DNA from: Bacillus shivajii
Lineage (GTDB): Bacteria; Bacillota; Bacilli; Bacillales; Salisediminibacteriaceae
NCBI RefSeq assembly: GCF_020519665.1
Contig: NZ_CP084703.1
Location: forward strand, 744,001-808,000
DNA: 64,000 nt
Direction: 5' to 3'
The position numbers and the translations under genes are program-made. The notes under the pieces were generated by a model. That model had not been told where the DNA came from, ran no database searches, and worked only from the letters and a program-made list of their open reading frames with translations. Shown in pieces: positions 52,040 to 62,361 of the stretch. The stretch's first letter is position 1. Every line of letters begins with the position of its first letter.

Positions 52040-53530
52040 TTATCTAGTTAAAGCATTGTATATGTTGACACGCCCATGACCAAAATATTCACTGTATCCA
52101 GTCTTATCAACACTGTCAGCTGTTTGCTGCAGGCGATTTTGGACTTGGCGAGGAGTTGGCTTTTTGCCTGTTTCTTCATATACTTGCGAGATGTAAGCTG
52201 CAGCAGCTCCTGCTACTTGTGGGGAAGCCATTGATGTTCCTCTCATCCAAACGTAACCATTTTCACCAAAAAGCTGTTGGCTTCGGTTATTGTCAAAGTA
52301 AGTTGGATAAGCGCTTAAAATGGCAAATTTAAACGTGTCTCCTCCTTCATAACCAGCAGGAGGGTCGTCACCACCAGGTGCACCAAGGTTGATTGCACCG
52401 TTTCCGTAGTTAGAGAAGAAAGATAGTCGATCTTCTGTACCAAATCCGCCTCCCATCGCAGAAACAGTCACAACACCTGGAAGATGAGCTGGGACGAACC
52501 AAGCAGCTCCGTTTACATCATATTCTGGTCCAGCGTTTCCTTCAATCCAGTCGGCTACCTTTGAAGGGTTGCTCATATCTTGAGCAGAATTTCCAGCAGC
52601 TGCAACGACTGTTACATTTCTACTAACAGCATAGTCAACTGCTCGTTTATAAGCAACGACATCTGCTGCTTGGTTGTTCCCCATTCTTACACGCTCTCCT
52701 GTTTCAGGGTCTGTATAGAACCATTGGCCGACGACACGTGTTCCCCCTAAGCTCATGTTAATGACATCGACACCGTCATCAGCTGCAGCAATCATTGCAT
52801 CTGTAATCCAAAGTTGTTGTGCGCTTCCTCTGTTGAAGACACGGTAAGACTTTAAACCAACGTCAGGAGCGATACCTTTCATCCGTCCATTACCAGCGAT
52901 TGTACCAGCAACATGCGTTCCATGTCCGTGGTTATCCCATGAATCCTCCGTACCTGGTACGAATGTACGTGAAGCTTCAGGACCTCCGATAATATTTGGT
53001 GCTAAGTCTGGGTGATCGAAGTCAAATCCTGTATCAATAACACCAACGACGACATCATGTGTACCACTATGTACATCATGACTTGCAAAGTTATTTGTCA
53101 CTTTTTCAATATCCCATTGCCAACCAGCTTCCCAAATGTTTTCATCAACAGGAACAGGGCCAGGGTTGTCTCCTGAAACAGCTTCACCATCAAGATCAAA
53201 ATCAGGTAAATCGAGGGTGACATCGATTGAAGGAGAAAGACTTAGTACATCACTTTCTTTAGTTAATGATTTAATAAATTGAAGTGGGTTATCAGACGTT
53301 GCCTCTAAAACCCCAATTTGAGACACTTCGTACGTTATTTCACCACCAGCACGGTTAATGATGCCAGCATAATTACTAGGAAACTCTTCAGATTTAAAAG
53401 CAATAATAAAGCGTTGCTCAGAATCATTAGTAGATTCAGGGGGAGAATCAGCACCTGCAAAACTAATGGATGAAGCGAGTAAAGCCATGACTACAACAAA
53501 AATAAGTTGAACCCTCAACAATTTTTTCAT
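52040..53530 (-). CDS. Secreted subtilisin-family serine protease
   Basis: 496 aa; AGGAGG upstream. Signal peptide (1-25), inhibitor-I9-like prodomain (about 38-105), then S8 domain with Asp166 in VIDTGFD, His203 in HGHGTHVAG, oxyanion Asn314 in AAAGNS and Ser433 in GTSMASP. No C-terminal extension, so likely released. Acidic, as for alkaliphile proteases. Close to the lantibiotic/Bacillopeptidase-type S8 group rather than to subtilisin Carlsberg (inference from the FVPGT and long insert regions). Confidence 0.9.
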   Translation of the reverse strand: MKKLLRVQLIFVVVMALLASSISFAGADSPPESTNDSEQRFIIAFKSEEFPSNYAGIINRAGGEITYEVSQIGVLEATSDNPLQFIKSLTKESDVLSLSPSIDVTLDLPDFDLDGEAVSGDNPGPVPVDENIWEAGWQWDIEKVTNNFASHDVHSGTHDVVVGVIDTGFDFDHPDLAPNIIGGPEASRTFVPGTEDSWDNHGHGTHVAGTIAGNGRMKGIAPDVGLKSYRVFNRGSAQQLWITDAMIAAADDGVDVINMSLGGTRVVGQWFYTDPETGERVRMGNNQAADVVAYKRAVDYAVSRNVTVVAAAGNSAQDMSNPSKVADWIEGNAGPEYDVNGAAWFVPAHLPGVVTVSAMGGGFGTEDRLSFFSNYGNGAINLGAPGGDDPPAGYEGGDTFKFAILSAYPTYFDNNRSQQLFGENGYVWMRGTSMASPQVAGAAAAYISQVYEETGKKPTPRQVQNRLQQTADSVDKTGYSEYFGHGRVNIYNALTR

Positions 53531-53951
53531 TGATTTCCTCCTTTAATTTGGGATGATATAGAAATATTGTGGTAGTTTATGGAATAGACTCGATATTCTC
53601 AAAATGAATCAATAGATATAAAAGTTTATATCATGTTCAGAGGACAAAGACCTGATTGTGTTAATGACTTATCAAACGAAAGACTCTGTCTTATAGAAGT
53701 AATAGATAATCGTTAGTCCTATAGGTAGCCACTCATTACCCGAGGGGGATAAAGAACGGATGTCGTACTTGTGCCTATATGTGAAGGCGAAGTGTATTTC
53801 AACTGCGATCAAATAAAAATGCAAATTAAAAAAATGAAAAAAATAAATTCTGAAGTTGTCATCAATTTTAAAGATGTGAATTATGAAATTCGCTCAACGT
53901 AATACATAACTTGATTATTTTTGAAGAAATTAATGGTAAGGAGGTATCAAA
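53531..53951. other. Intergenic region with a possible coding remnant
   Basis: Holds the upstream region of the subtilase gene on its left and, at 53771-53902, a 43-codon open frame with protein-like composition but no ribosome site. Nothing else recognised. Confidence 0.4.
53771..53902 (+). pseudogene. Possible gene remnant or tiny ORF
   Basis: GTG to TAA, 43 codons, reading VPICEGEVYFNCDQIKMQIK and ending in FKDVNYEIRST. The amino-acid make-up looks coding, but there is no ribosome site and an in-frame stop lies just upstream, so a truncated relic is likelier than a live gene. Confidence 0.3.
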
Positions 53952-54503
53952 ATGCCTAATCCATTTGAAGCATTTTGGAAGGCTTTAAAAACAAATACCG
54001 ATAATGACTCAAAAGCACCGTTACATGTTGGAGAGGTAATGGCAATATGGACTTATTTTACAGCCGTCAATGAAATGCTCAGGTATGAGGAAATGGGGCT
54101 AAACACTACGAAAAATGAAGAAGTGAAAGAAATGCTCACTGATGCACATAAAATGTGTCTATCACAGTCAGAAAGACTTGAGTCATTTCTTATCAAAGAA
54201 GGGGTTCCACTACCAGAAACTTCTCCACCTAAACCAGATAATGTGATTGATGATATTCCCCATGGGATCAAGGTGACGGATGACGAAATCGCAAATGGTG
54301 TGTCTTTAAAAATAGCGAGTGCAATCGTAGAATGTGCGATGGGACAGGCTCAATCGATTCGTACGGACGTAGGTATGATGTGGGCAGAATTTCAATCAGA
54401 GATGTTAACCTTTAGTACATCATTAAAGGCTTTGATGCGTAAGCACGGTTGGTTAAAAATTCCGCCATACTATTATCCATCAAGTGATAAGAAATCATAT
54501 TGA
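53952..54503 (+). CDS. DUF3231 family protein
   Basis: 183 aa; a perfect GGAGGT site upstream. Soluble helical protein with the family segment EGVPLPETSPPKP between two helical halves. DUF3231 proteins are common in spore formers and have a ferritin-like helical bundle; function unknown. Full-length members often hold two such units (about 330 aa), so this is the one-unit form. Single-gene unit. Confidence 0.78.
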   Translation: MPNPFEAFWKALKTNTDNDSKAPLHVGEVMAIWTYFTAVNEMLRYEEMGLNTTKNEEVKEMLTDAHKMCLSQSERLESFLIKEGVPLPETSPPKPDNVIDDIPHGIKVTDDEIANGVSLKIASAIVECAMGQAQSIRTDVGMMWAEFQSEMLTFSTSLKALMRKHGWLKIPPYYYPSSDKKSY

Positions 54504-54652
54504 GTGGTGAATGTTCTAAGTTAGACAAATTATGATATAGAGCTGCCCACTCTCGAATATTTTCTAAAAAAAAAACAGGAATGGATTCTTGAGGTATAGG
54601 AAAATAATTAAAATTGGGAGAAAAGGTTAGGGGAAATGGGCAAACAAAACGC

Positions 54653-54673
54653 CAAGTGATAATTAATCACTTG
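54653..54673 (-). terminator. Terminator of the S41 peptidase gene
   Basis: CAAGTGAT and ATCACTTG arms at the stop codon, followed on the minus strand by GGCGTTTTGTTT. Confidence 0.6.
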
Positions 54674-56211
54674 ACGTCTTGTTCATTTTGATCAAAGTGG
54701 ATGTTGATAAAATTTTTGATTCTTTCTTCAGCATTTTCTGGGTTAATCCATAAGTCTGGCTCTAGGCCAATACCTTCTTTTTTCATATGTTCTGGGTGGT
54801 AGTTAAAAGTAGATGGAACATCCATAACAATGTTGCTGTTAGGAAGTTCCCAGAAAAGAGCCCCACCGCTATTTAATGCGCCCATTGTCGGAGTACCGAC
54901 AAGAATGGTATTTTCTACTTGTTTCATCACTTGAACCATATGTTCTGCCGCTGATGCTGTATATTCATCGATCAGGACAAAAATGATGGAATCCTCATTT
55001 TTAATATTTTTTTCAGCGTAGAATTCACGTCCCCAGTGTGGTTCATCTAGAGGGAACAGGATCGAACTAAACCCTGTAAAGTCACTAAGTGGATCAGCGA
55101 CAACGCCTCTACTTTCGTAATATTGCTCTGTATCTTCATAAATGTGGTAGCCCGTATTTGAATAAAGTGTAAGTATATAATCTCCAAAGCCAGGTAGATA
55201 ACCGAAAAGCTCCCTGTGCCATTCATTGATGTAGTGGGAATACCCGCCTTCATTGCTACGAATATCTAAAATCCAAACGGCTTCATCTTGTAACTTATCA
55301 GCTGAATCGATAAAGATGTTCGCTGAGACAGGGGAATGATCGTAAAACATAAAGGTTCTAAGAGATAATTGTGGAATCTCTTCGTCTATGATGATTTTGG
55401 AGTCATCCATTAATCGTTGACTAGAAACTTGGTTGAGCGTTACATCTTTCTCAGTTTTTTCACCATGCATATCAGTTATAAACTGAAAAGTTGGGGGCTC
55501 GTTTTGCTCAGTAAACAAACTAGGGGTATATACTAGTTCTCCATTTTCATCAATAGATGGTTTTAAGAATTGTTCGAGATTTTCTTCCTCATTAATGCTT
55601 ACGAGCTTAGCTCCATCGGTCGTAGAAAAAAAGTAGCCGTTGCTGGTTTTATTAAATGAGGTTTGTTCACTGATGAAAAGGTTATAGTTAACCGATGTAA
55701 CAAGTTGACCGTCGATATAAAAGTGTGTATCACGTATAAAGGAATAGTGCTCAATGAGTAATTGTGATAATGCTCCTGCGTGAATCGTATCGTCCGAATC
55801 AAACCGTTCATGAATCGTATCGATTAGGTCGTCACGAGCATTTTTAAACGTTGTATCTCCGCCGTTTGCTTCATATAGTGCGTACATATATTTTAGGACT
55901 CGATGCATCGTCTCGACGTCTTCGATCATTTCTTCTTTTGTTATATAAGCGTGTGGTTCGCCGGTATACCGGATTTCTTCCAGCTCACCTTCAGAAAGCT
56001 CTGTGCTTTCCCATTGGTCATAATCATAAAGGAATTCATCAACATTGAAGTCAGGAGCGATATCAGCACCTCTATTTTCTTGTACGAGTAATAGGACTGC
56101 TTCTAAGTTATCAATTGCTTCCTCTTCGATTGTGTCTTCAGATAAACCCGTACAGCCTACAAGGAAAAATGTGATGAAAGCTGCAATTATCACGTGTAAT
56201 ATATTCTTCAA
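54667..56211 (-). CDS. S41-family peptidase-like lipoprotein
   Basis: 514 aa from a TTG at 56211 preceded by GGGAGGTGG; the 46 upstream codons have no site. Signal peptide with lipobox LVGC (Cys19). An N-terminal ~250-residue helical region, then a tail-specific-protease fold: WILDIRSNEGG, VLIDEYTASAAEHM with nucleophile Ser, and VGTPTMGALNSGG. The usual PDZ domain is absent, as in the IRBP/S41B-like group. Extracytoplasmic; substrate unknown. Confidence 0.82.
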   Translation of the reverse strand: MKNILHVIIAAFITFFLVGCTGLSEDTIEEEAIDNLEAVLLLVQENRGADIAPDFNVDEFLYDYDQWESTELSEGELEEIRYTGEPHAYITKEEMIEDVETMHRVLKYMYALYEANGGDTTFKNARDDLIDTIHERFDSDDTIHAGALSQLLIEHYSFIRDTHFYIDGQLVTSVNYNLFISEQTSFNKTSNGYFFSTTDGAKLVSINEEENLEQFLKPSIDENGELVYTPSLFTEQNEPPTFQFITDMHGEKTEKDVTLNQVSSQRLMDDSKIIIDEEIPQLSLRTFMFYDHSPVSANIFIDSADKLQDEAVWILDIRSNEGGYSHYINEWHRELFGYLPGFGDYILTLYSNTGYHIYEDTEQYYESRGVVADPLSDFTGFSSILFPLDEPHWGREFYAEKNIKNEDSIIFVLIDEYTASAAEHMVQVMKQVENTILVGTPTMGALNSGGALFWELPNSNIVMDVPSTFNYHPEHMKKEGIGLEPDLWINPENAEERIKNFINIHFDQNEQDVK

Positions 56212-56335
56212 ACAGTTCCACCTCCCATATCTGGTTCTACGACAAAGTGTCAAAAAAAGTTTCGAGAAAACCCAGGAAAGTTTCATTAATTTATCGCCAA
56301 AACACCACTTGTCACTAGTAGTTTCCAATTCCCTC

Positions 56336-56354
56336 CAAGTTGCAGACACTTGGT
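56336..56354. repeat. Decayed CCAGGTGCC palindrome
   Basis: CCAAGTTGCAGACACTTGG, in the gap upstream of the second LacI gene. Confidence 0.5.
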
Positions 56355-56452
56355 AAGCATTTGGAAGCAGTAGGGAAACGTTTGGGAAAATTTGAGGCTT
56401 ATAAGAATGTCTATTTAGATGTGAATATTCACATGATCGTCGATTTTGGGGT

Positions 56453-56481
56453 TTGACTGTATAACGTTATTTATTTAAAAT
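56453..56481 (+). promoter_or_regulatory. Sigma-A promoter of the second LacI gene
   Basis: TTGACT (56453-56458), 17-bp spacer, TAAAAT (56476-56481). Confidence 0.75.
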
Positions 56482-56492
56482 AGGTATGATTA

Positions 56493-56506
56493 GTTAACCG
56501 GTTAAC
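56493..56506. promoter_or_regulatory. Palindromic operator GTTAACCGGTTAAC
   Basis: Perfect 14-bp palindrome with the central CG of LacI-family sites, placed about 12 bp after the -10 and just before the ribosome site: autoregulation. Repeated with one change at 57578-57591. Confidence 0.85.
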
Positions 56507-56517
56507 CTGGAGGGAGT

Positions 56518-57558
56518 ATGAAAAAGAAACCTACAATACGTGACGTTGCAAAACATGCAGGAGTTTCTCCTGCGTCTGTATCATACGTTATAAACGGTGT
56601 GAAAAAAGTATCAGACGAGACACGGTTAAGGGTACAGGATGCTATCAAAGAATTACATTATTCCCCTGACTTTACTGCAGTTAGTCTATCTAAAAGGAAA
56701 TCAAATCTAATTGGTGTCTTAATGCCTTTAATTGACGATTCACCAGCATCGGTGTTTAAGAAAAACCAGTATTACCACGAATTCATTAGTGGAGTGGAAT
56801 TAGTAGCAAGAGAAAAACAGTATGATACTCTCATTACGAGTGTTAGTGACCCTGAAGAGTGCAGGCAATGGGTGAAAAAAAGGAATTTAGATGGGCTCGT
56901 ATTTTTAGGCCATTTTCCAGAAGATTTATACCGTGAAATGAATAAATTATCGATTCCTATTGTGCTCATTGACACGTATAAGAGTTTTTCTGAGTCATTT
57001 CATAAAGTCCAAATAAATGATGAACATGGCGGGTATTTAGCAACAAAACATTTAATTGACTTAGGTCATAAAGAGATAGCGTTTGTTGCAACAGAGCTAG
57101 ATATAAGTGCTGTAAATAATAAACGTCTAGAAGGTTATACAAGAGCTCTTGAAGAGTCTGGTATTCGAACTGATAGAAAGAAAGTTTTCGAGTGTGATGA
57201 GATCACTTTTGAGCAAGGGTTTCAAATGGCAGAGCATCTTTTAAGTACGAATGATAGTATTACAGGGGTCGTTGCTGCTTCTGATATTTTAGCGATAGGC
57301 ATGATGAAAGCGTATCAAGAAAATGGAAAACAAGTACCCGGTCATTATTCAATCGTAGGGTTTGATGACATAAGTATATGTAAGTATATGACTCCAAGCT
57401 TAACAACGATCAGGCAAGATATTTTTCAAAAAGGTAAAGTTGCCACTGAATTATTACTTCAATCAATTGAGGCTGATGAAACCACAATGGAAGTCAAACG
57501 TAGAACGTTTGAACTACCAGTTCAACTAATTGTTAGAGACTCTACAAAAGCTTTATAG
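56518..57558 (+). CDS. LacI-family regulator (MalR-like)
   Basis: 346 aa; GGAGGG upstream. Helix-turn-helix IRDVAKHAGVSPASVSYVIN and hinge YSPDFTAVSLSKRK, then an effector-binding domain ending at the DSTKAL tail. It precedes the alpha-glucosidase gene, and the operator in front of its own start recurs in the promoter of that gene, so it likely represses both, with a maltosaccharide as inducer (inference). It lacks any adjacent transporter. Confidence 0.87.
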   Translation: MKKKPTIRDVAKHAGVSPASVSYVINGVKKVSDETRLRVQDAIKELHYSPDFTAVSLSKRKSNLIGVLMPLIDDSPASVFKKNQYYHEFISGVELVAREKQYDTLITSVSDPEECRQWVKKRNLDGLVFLGHFPEDLYREMNKLSIPIVLIDTYKSFSESFHKVQINDEHGGYLATKHLIDLGHKEIAFVATELDISAVNNKRLEGYTRALEESGIRTDRKKVFECDEITFEQGFQMAEHLLSTNDSITGVVAASDILAIGMMKAYQENGKQVPGHYSIVGFDDISICKYMTPSLTTIRQDIFQKGKVATELLLQSIEADETTMEVKRRTFELPVQLIVRDSTKAL

Positions 57559-57572
57559 AAAAAAATTTCAAC

Positions 57573-57600
57573 TTGAAGTTAACCGGTTCACTTATAGAAT
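57573..57600 (+). promoter_or_regulatory. Alpha-glucosidase promoter with operator in the spacer
   Basis: TTGAAG (57573-57578), 16-bp spacer, TAGAAT (57595-57600). The operator GTTAACCGGTTCAC (57578-57591) fills the spacer, an arrangement expected to block polymerase. Confidence 0.75.
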
Positions 57601-57719
57601 ACTGTATGTACTAGTAAGAAAATGGGAAAAGTATGAGACAGTAAAGAAAATATTGGAAAGAGTTATGATTAAATGAAGAAAAAAAGTGATAATTTTAGAA
57701 ATTGATAGGGGGAAGCAAC

Positions 57720-59384
57720 ATGAAACAAACTTGGTGGAAAGAGGCTGTAGCATATCAGATTTATCCACGTAGTTTTATGGATTCAAACGGCGATGGAATT
57801 GGTGATATTCAAGGTGTCATCTCTAAGCTGGATTATTTAAAACAATTAGGGATCGATGTCATTTGGATTTGTCCGGTTTTTAGTTCACCAAATGATGATA
57901 ATGGTTATGATATTAGTGATTATAAGGGAATCATGGAAGACTTCGGAACAATGGATGATTTTGATCAGCTTCTAGAGGAAGTTCATAGCCGAGGTATGAA
58001 GTTAATATTAGACCTTGTTATTAATCATACATCCGATGAACATCCATGGTTTATAGAATCGCGTTCGTCAAAGGATAATCCGTACCGTGATTACTACATT
58101 TGGCACCCAGGTAAAAATGGGAAAGAACCGAACAACTGGGAATCAATTTTTGGCGGCTCAGCATGGGAATATGATGAAAAAACTGAAGAATACTTTATGC
58201 ATGTTTTTTCTAGAAAGCAGCCTGATTTAAATTGGGAAAACCCCGATGTTCGTCGTGACTTGTATGACATGGTGAATTGGTGGTTAGACAAAGGAATTGA
58301 TGGTTTCCGTGTTGATGCGATCTCACACATTAAAAAAGCTCCGGGATTTCCTGATATGCCAAACCCTGAGAACAAGAAATATGTTCCATCTTTTGACGGC
58401 CATATGAATCAAGAAGGGATCCATGTTTTTCTTCAAGAATTAAAAGAGGAAACCTTTGATAAATACGATATTATGACTGTCGGTGAAGCAAATGGCGTAA
58501 AGGTGAATCAAGCAGAGGAATGGGTAGGCGAAGAAAACGGTTGCTTTAACATGATATTCCAATTTGAACACCTGGATCTTTGGGGAAAGAGTGCTGAAGG
58601 TAGCTTAGATTTACCAGCGCTAAAAAAAACGTTAACGAGATGGCAAGATGGTCTTGAAGGAATGGGCTGGAATGCACTGTTTTTAGAAAACCATGATCAG
58701 CCTCGCTCTGTTTCTACGTGGGGAAATGATGACAAGTACCGTGAAAAATCAGCAAAATCTCTTGCGACGATGTACTTCCTAATGAAAGGAACGCCGTTTA
58801 TTTATCAAGGTCAAGAAATTGGCATGACGAATGTTCAATTTGAATCTATTGAGGACTATAATGATGTCGCGATCAAAAATTTATACCATAATGAACGAGC
58901 TGAAGGAAAATCACACGAAGAAATCATGGAAGTGATTTGGAAAAACGGACGTGATAATTCACGTACACCAATGCAATGGAATGACGGGGAAAACGCTGGG
59001 TTTACGACAGGGAAACCATGGTTAAAACTTAATCCGAATTATACGGATATTAATGTTGAAAGGGCAATGAAAGACCCTGATTCAATCTATAACTACTATA
59101 AAAAACTGATCGACCTCCGTAAAGAAGAATCAGCTCTTGTTTATGGTACGTATAATCTTGTCTTAGAAGACCATGAGCACGTGTATGCGTATACGAGAAC
59201 GTTCAAAGAAGAAACGTTTTTCATTATCGCAAACCTGTTTGCAATCGAAACAGAAGTTGAATGGCCAGCACCTTTGCGTGATAAAACGAAACAACTGTCT
59301 TTAAGTAATAACAACACGACGGAAAAAGAGAGTGATCACATCGTATTAGGGCCATATGAAGCACGCGTATATAAATTAACGTAG
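57720..59384 (+). CDS. GH13 alpha-glucosidase (oligo-1,6-/alpha-1,4-glucosidase)
   Basis: 554 aa from ATG 57720 with GGGGGA 7 nt upstream. Catalytic residues: Asp199 in GFRVDAIS, Glu256 in TVGEAN and Asp326 in ENHDQP, the GH13_31 set; C-terminal beta-sandwich from about residue 480. Cytosolic, no signal. Ala200 follows the nucleophile; in literature on this subfamily Val there goes with alpha-1,6 and Ala/Thr with alpha-1,4 preference, so maltase-like activity is more likely than isomaltase. Regulated with the LacI gene upstream. Confidence 0.88.
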   Translation: MKQTWWKEAVAYQIYPRSFMDSNGDGIGDIQGVISKLDYLKQLGIDVIWICPVFSSPNDDNGYDISDYKGIMEDFGTMDDFDQLLEEVHSRGMKLILDLVINHTSDEHPWFIESRSSKDNPYRDYYIWHPGKNGKEPNNWESIFGGSAWEYDEKTEEYFMHVFSRKQPDLNWENPDVRRDLYDMVNWWLDKGIDGFRVDAISHIKKAPGFPDMPNPENKKYVPSFDGHMNQEGIHVFLQELKEETFDKYDIMTVGEANGVKVNQAEEWVGEENGCFNMIFQFEHLDLWGKSAEGSLDLPALKKTLTRWQDGLEGMGWNALFLENHDQPRSVSTWGNDDKYREKSAKSLATMYFLMKGTPFIYQGQEIGMTNVQFESIEDYNDVAIKNLYHNERAEGKSHEEIMEVIWKNGRDNSRTPMQWNDGENAGFTTGKPWLKLNPNYTDINVERAMKDPDSIYNYYKKLIDLRKEESALVYGTYNLVLEDHEHVYAYTRTFKEETFFIIANLFAIETEVEWPAPLRDKTKQLSLSNNNTTEKESDHIVLGPYEARVYKLT

Positions 59385-59446
59385 TTTTTTATTTAAGTAT
59401 TTGTGCAAACGGTTGTACAGAAAAAATATCCAAAGGTAAACACCAA

Positions 59447-59477
59447 AAATATCCAGGTGCCCGACACCTGGATATTT
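59447..59477. terminator. Bidirectional terminator built on a CCAGGTGCC palindrome
   Basis: AAATATCCAGGTG and CACCTGGATATTT arms with a 5-nt loop, between convergent alpha-glucosidase and dbpA genes. Confidence 0.75.
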
Positions 59478-59496
59478 CTGGTATTTATTTTTGTGA

Positions 59497-60942
59497 TTAT
59501 TTCTTTGCTTGATAAACTTTTAGTTTTTTTCCTTTGACGGTTTTGTTTTTCATTTCTTGCAGAACGAGGGAGCCTTTGTCGTTTAAAATATCGATAAAGG
59601 TGGCATTTTGCTCAATACTTATAATTCCTATGTCATCAGCTGTAACGTCAGGAATGCTCGTGATCGTTCCAACGAAGTCAACAGGTCTTAGTTTCTTCTT
59701 TTTCCCGCCATTAAAATATAGTTTCATAATATTTTCATTTAACTTCGCACTTTTATCTTTTTTCTCTTCTGATCTCGTATTCAGCTTCTCTTCAAAAGCG
59801 GCTTTACTAGTGCTGACCTCTTCTTTGGAAGGGGCTTGTATTATAGGGATCGAAAAGCCAATATAGCTTTCAATATCTTGAATATCTTTTTTCTCTACAG
59901 GTGTCACGAATGAAATCGCATTTCCATGTTTGCCAGCGCGACCAGTACGTCCCGTTCGGTGGACGTAGCTTTCTTTTTCAAAAGGGACGTCATAATTTAT
60001 GACTAAACTGATACTTTCAATATCAATCCCTCTTGCAGCAACATCTGTCGCAATCAAATAGCGGAATTTCCCTCGTTTGAAGTTATCCATCACTGCAAAT
60101 CTGTCCTTTTGATAGAGTCCGCCATGTATTTTTTCACAAGGGTAATTTGCTTGGTTTAATTGGCGAAAAATATGATCGACACTCTCCTGCGTGTTACAAA
60201 AGATGATACAGCTGTCTGGGTTTTCGGTAGTCATGACATCTTTTAGCAAGTTGAATTTCTTGTTTTCGGTCGTTTCTATAACAGTGTGATCAATACTATC
60301 TGTCGTTAAATGTTGGCTTGTGACCTCAATTTCATCAGGGTTTTTCATATAATTTTTGCGTAGGTTCTCTACATCTTCTGGGATGGTTGCCGAAAAAATC
60401 GAAGTTGTTCGATTTGTTGGTAGTTCCTTGATAATTGCTTCGACTTGATCAATGAACCCCATATTAAACATTTCATCTGCTTCGTCTATAATAAGGTTTG
60501 TAACTTTTTCTATAGGAAGAGTCCCTTTTTCAATGTGGTCTAGTACCCTTCCTGGCGTTCCAACGACTACGTGTGTTTTTTGTTTCAATTCTAATTTTTG
60601 TTTATTAAAAGGCTGTTTGCCAAAAACGGCAGCAGCTTTCACACGTTTGTATCTTCCAATATTCGTGATATCTTCTTTCACTTGAACTGCGAGTTCACGA
60701 GTTGGGGTGAGAATTAACGTTTGTGGTTTGTTTTCCTCCCACTCTGTTAATTCACAAACTGGAATGCCGAAAGAGGCCGTCTTGCCGCTGCCTGTTTGCG
60801 ATTTAACGACAAGGTCTTTCTTGTTTAACGAAGGAGGAATTACTTTTTGTTGCACTTCAGTAGGTTGTTCATAGTTCAAGTCTGAAAGTGCTTGTCTAAT
60901 CTCTTTACTTAAATGAAAACTCTCGAAACTTTCTATATTCAT
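59497..60942 (-). CDS. dbpA: DEAD-box RNA helicase DbpA (YxiN)
   Basis: 481 aa; AGGG before the ATG. Q-motif, Walker [15 protein letters not shown] in [15 protein letters not shown] motif III, and [10 protein letters not shown] motif VI. The C-terminal ~75 residues ([20 protein letters not shown], then [17 protein letters not shown]) form the RRM-like domain that binds 23S rRNA hairpin 92, so it acts in 50S assembly. Monocistronic. Confidence 0.93.
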   Translation of the reverse strand: MNIESFESFHLSKEIRQALSDLNYEQPTEVQQKVIPPSLNKKDLVVKSQTGSGKTASFGIPVCELTEWEENKPQTLILTPTRELAVQVKEDITNIGRYKRVKAAAVFGKQPFNKQKLELKQKTHVVVGTPGRVLDHIEKGTLPIEKVTNLIIDEADEMFNMGFIDQVEAIIKELPTNRTTSIFSATIPEDVENLRKNYMKNPDEIEVTSQHLTTDSIDHTVIETTENKKFNLLKDVMTTENPDSCIIFCNTQESVDHIFRQLNQANYPCEKIHGGLYQKDRFAVMDNFKRGKFRYLIATDVAARGIDIESISLVINYDVPFEKESYVHRTGRTGRAGKHGNAISFVTPVEKKDIQDIESYIGFSIPIIQAPSKEEVSTSKAAFEEKLNTRSEEKKDKSAKLNENIMKLYFNGGKKKKLRPVDFVGTITSIPDVTADDIGIISIEQNATFIDILNDKGSLVLQEMKNKTVKGKKLKVYQAKK

Positions 60943-61052
60943 ATTGTTCCCTCATTTGTTATAAGATGTTGTAACTGTACATGAAGTCTTGGCGATTTTC
61001 AATGAGTCTATACAATAAGCCCCTCTAGATTTTCCGGTTACTCCTAAGCTTC

Positions 61053-61101
61053 AGGAACCTGGAAAAGAATCCCTGTGCGTCTGGCACTTGGTTTATTATG
61101 G
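61053..61101. repeat. Decayed CCAGGTGCC palindromes
   Basis: TTCAGGAACCTGGAAAAGA and CCCTGTGCGTCTGGCACTTGG, two imperfect members of the family side by side in the gap after htpX and dbpA start. Confidence 0.4.
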
Positions 61102-61114
61102 AAATAGATGAACT

Positions 61115-61151
61115 TAAAAAAGCAACTGCACTATCGTGATAGAGCAGTTGC
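61115..61151 (-). terminator. htpX terminator
   Basis: GCAACTGC-CTATC stem with its complement and a T7 run on the minus strand. Confidence 0.85.
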
Positions 61152-61187
61152 AAAAGTTAAAAGATAATTCGACAAGTCTCTGGTACC

Positions 61188-62102
61188 TTATCTTTGTTCT
61201 AGACGAGCAATTCTTTCTTCAAGGTCAGGGTGAGAAGAGAATAGCTTTGCCATTCCGCCCTTTCCGTTAATCTTCATTGTTTGAATCGCTGAGTCGTCTG
61301 TACGGTCATTAGCTGTAGCACGGTTTACGTGTGCTTGTAAAGAACGTAGGGCGTGTGCCATTTTATCTCTTCCTGCTAAGTCAGCACCACCACGGTCCGC
61401 ATGGAATTCACGGTAACGAGAGAACGCCATAACGACAATACTTCCAAGAATCGAGAATAAAATTTGGAAAATAATAATTGCAGCAAAACGAACAATCGTC
61501 TGCATCTCAGAACGTACTAAACGTGAAACAAGAATTGCTGCGATTCTTGAGAAGAAGACAACAAATGTGTTTACGACACCTTGCAATAATGTCATTGTTA
61601 CCATGTCACCATTTGAAACGTGAGCTACTTCATGGGCAATAACCCCTTCAACAGCATCGTCGTCCATTGAGTTTAGTAGACCAGATGAAACAGCAACGAG
61701 CGAGCGTTTTTTAGATGGACCAGTTGCAAATGCATTCACTTCGTTCGAATGATAAATTCCAACTTCAGGCATATGCATTAAGCCAGCTGCTCGAGAGAAG
61801 CGGTGTACTTTTTCTACAACAGCTTGTTCCTGAGCTGTTAAACGGCCGCTTGGATCAAGCACTTTTACTTTCATCATTTTCTTCGCCATCCAGCGTGACA
61901 TCGCAAGTGAGATGAATGATCCAGAGAAACCGACGAGTAAACTAAAGACAGCTAACGCACCGAGGTCAATTCCTAGACCAGGTCCACCTGTATCAAACGT
62001 TCCTCCGATATCTGTAAACGTCGTAATTAACGACCAAACAACAACAATCGTCGTCATGACTAAAATATTCGTTAAGATGAAAAATAATAATCTTTTTCCC
62101 AT
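61188..62102 (-). CDS. htpX: Membrane protease HtpX
   Basis: 304 aa from ATG 62102 with GGAGG upstream; 21 in-frame codons upstream are not used. Two N-terminal and two central membrane helices; zinc motif HEVAH with third ligand Glu in [10 protein letters not shown]48B family; removes misfolded membrane proteins. C-terminal [17 protein letters not shown] is the usual ending. Single-gene unit. Confidence 0.93.
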   Translation of the reverse strand: MGKRLLFFILTNILVMTTIVVVWSLITTFTDIGGTFDTGGPGLGIDLGALAVFSLLVGFSGSFISLAMSRWMAKKMMKVKVLDPSGRLTAQEQAVVEKVHRFSRAAGLMHMPEVGIYHSNEVNAFATGPSKKRSLVAVSSGLLNSMDDDAVEGVIAHEVAHVSNGDMVTMTLLQGVVNTFVVFFSRIAAILVSRLVRSEMQTIVRFAAIIIFQILFSILGSIVVMAFSRYREFHADRGGADLAGRDKMAHALRSLQAHVNRATANDRTDDSAIQTMKINGKGGMAKLFSSHPDLEERIARLEQR

Positions 62103-62244
62103 TGTCAGCCTCCAATATTTAAAAACTATTAATATATTAACATAAAATAGAAAGACAATGTACAAGTAAAGAGCTGCCAGTAATCACTAAACTCATCATA
62201 TTTCACTCGATTGAATAACATAGCGAATTTATACACCAAATATC

Positions 62245-62264
62245 CCCAATTGGCAGGCGCCTGG
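62245..62264. repeat. Decayed CCAGGTGCC palindrome
   Basis: CCAATTGGCAGGCGCCTGG, an imperfect copy upstream of the methyltransferase gene. Confidence 0.45.
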
Positions 62265-62361
62265 AAACGAATCACCAAATGCTTGGCGCTCGATACGTTT
62301 ATCGCTTTTTGGAATTCTTTGATATAATAACAAAATCGAATATATAAAGGATGACGAAAGA

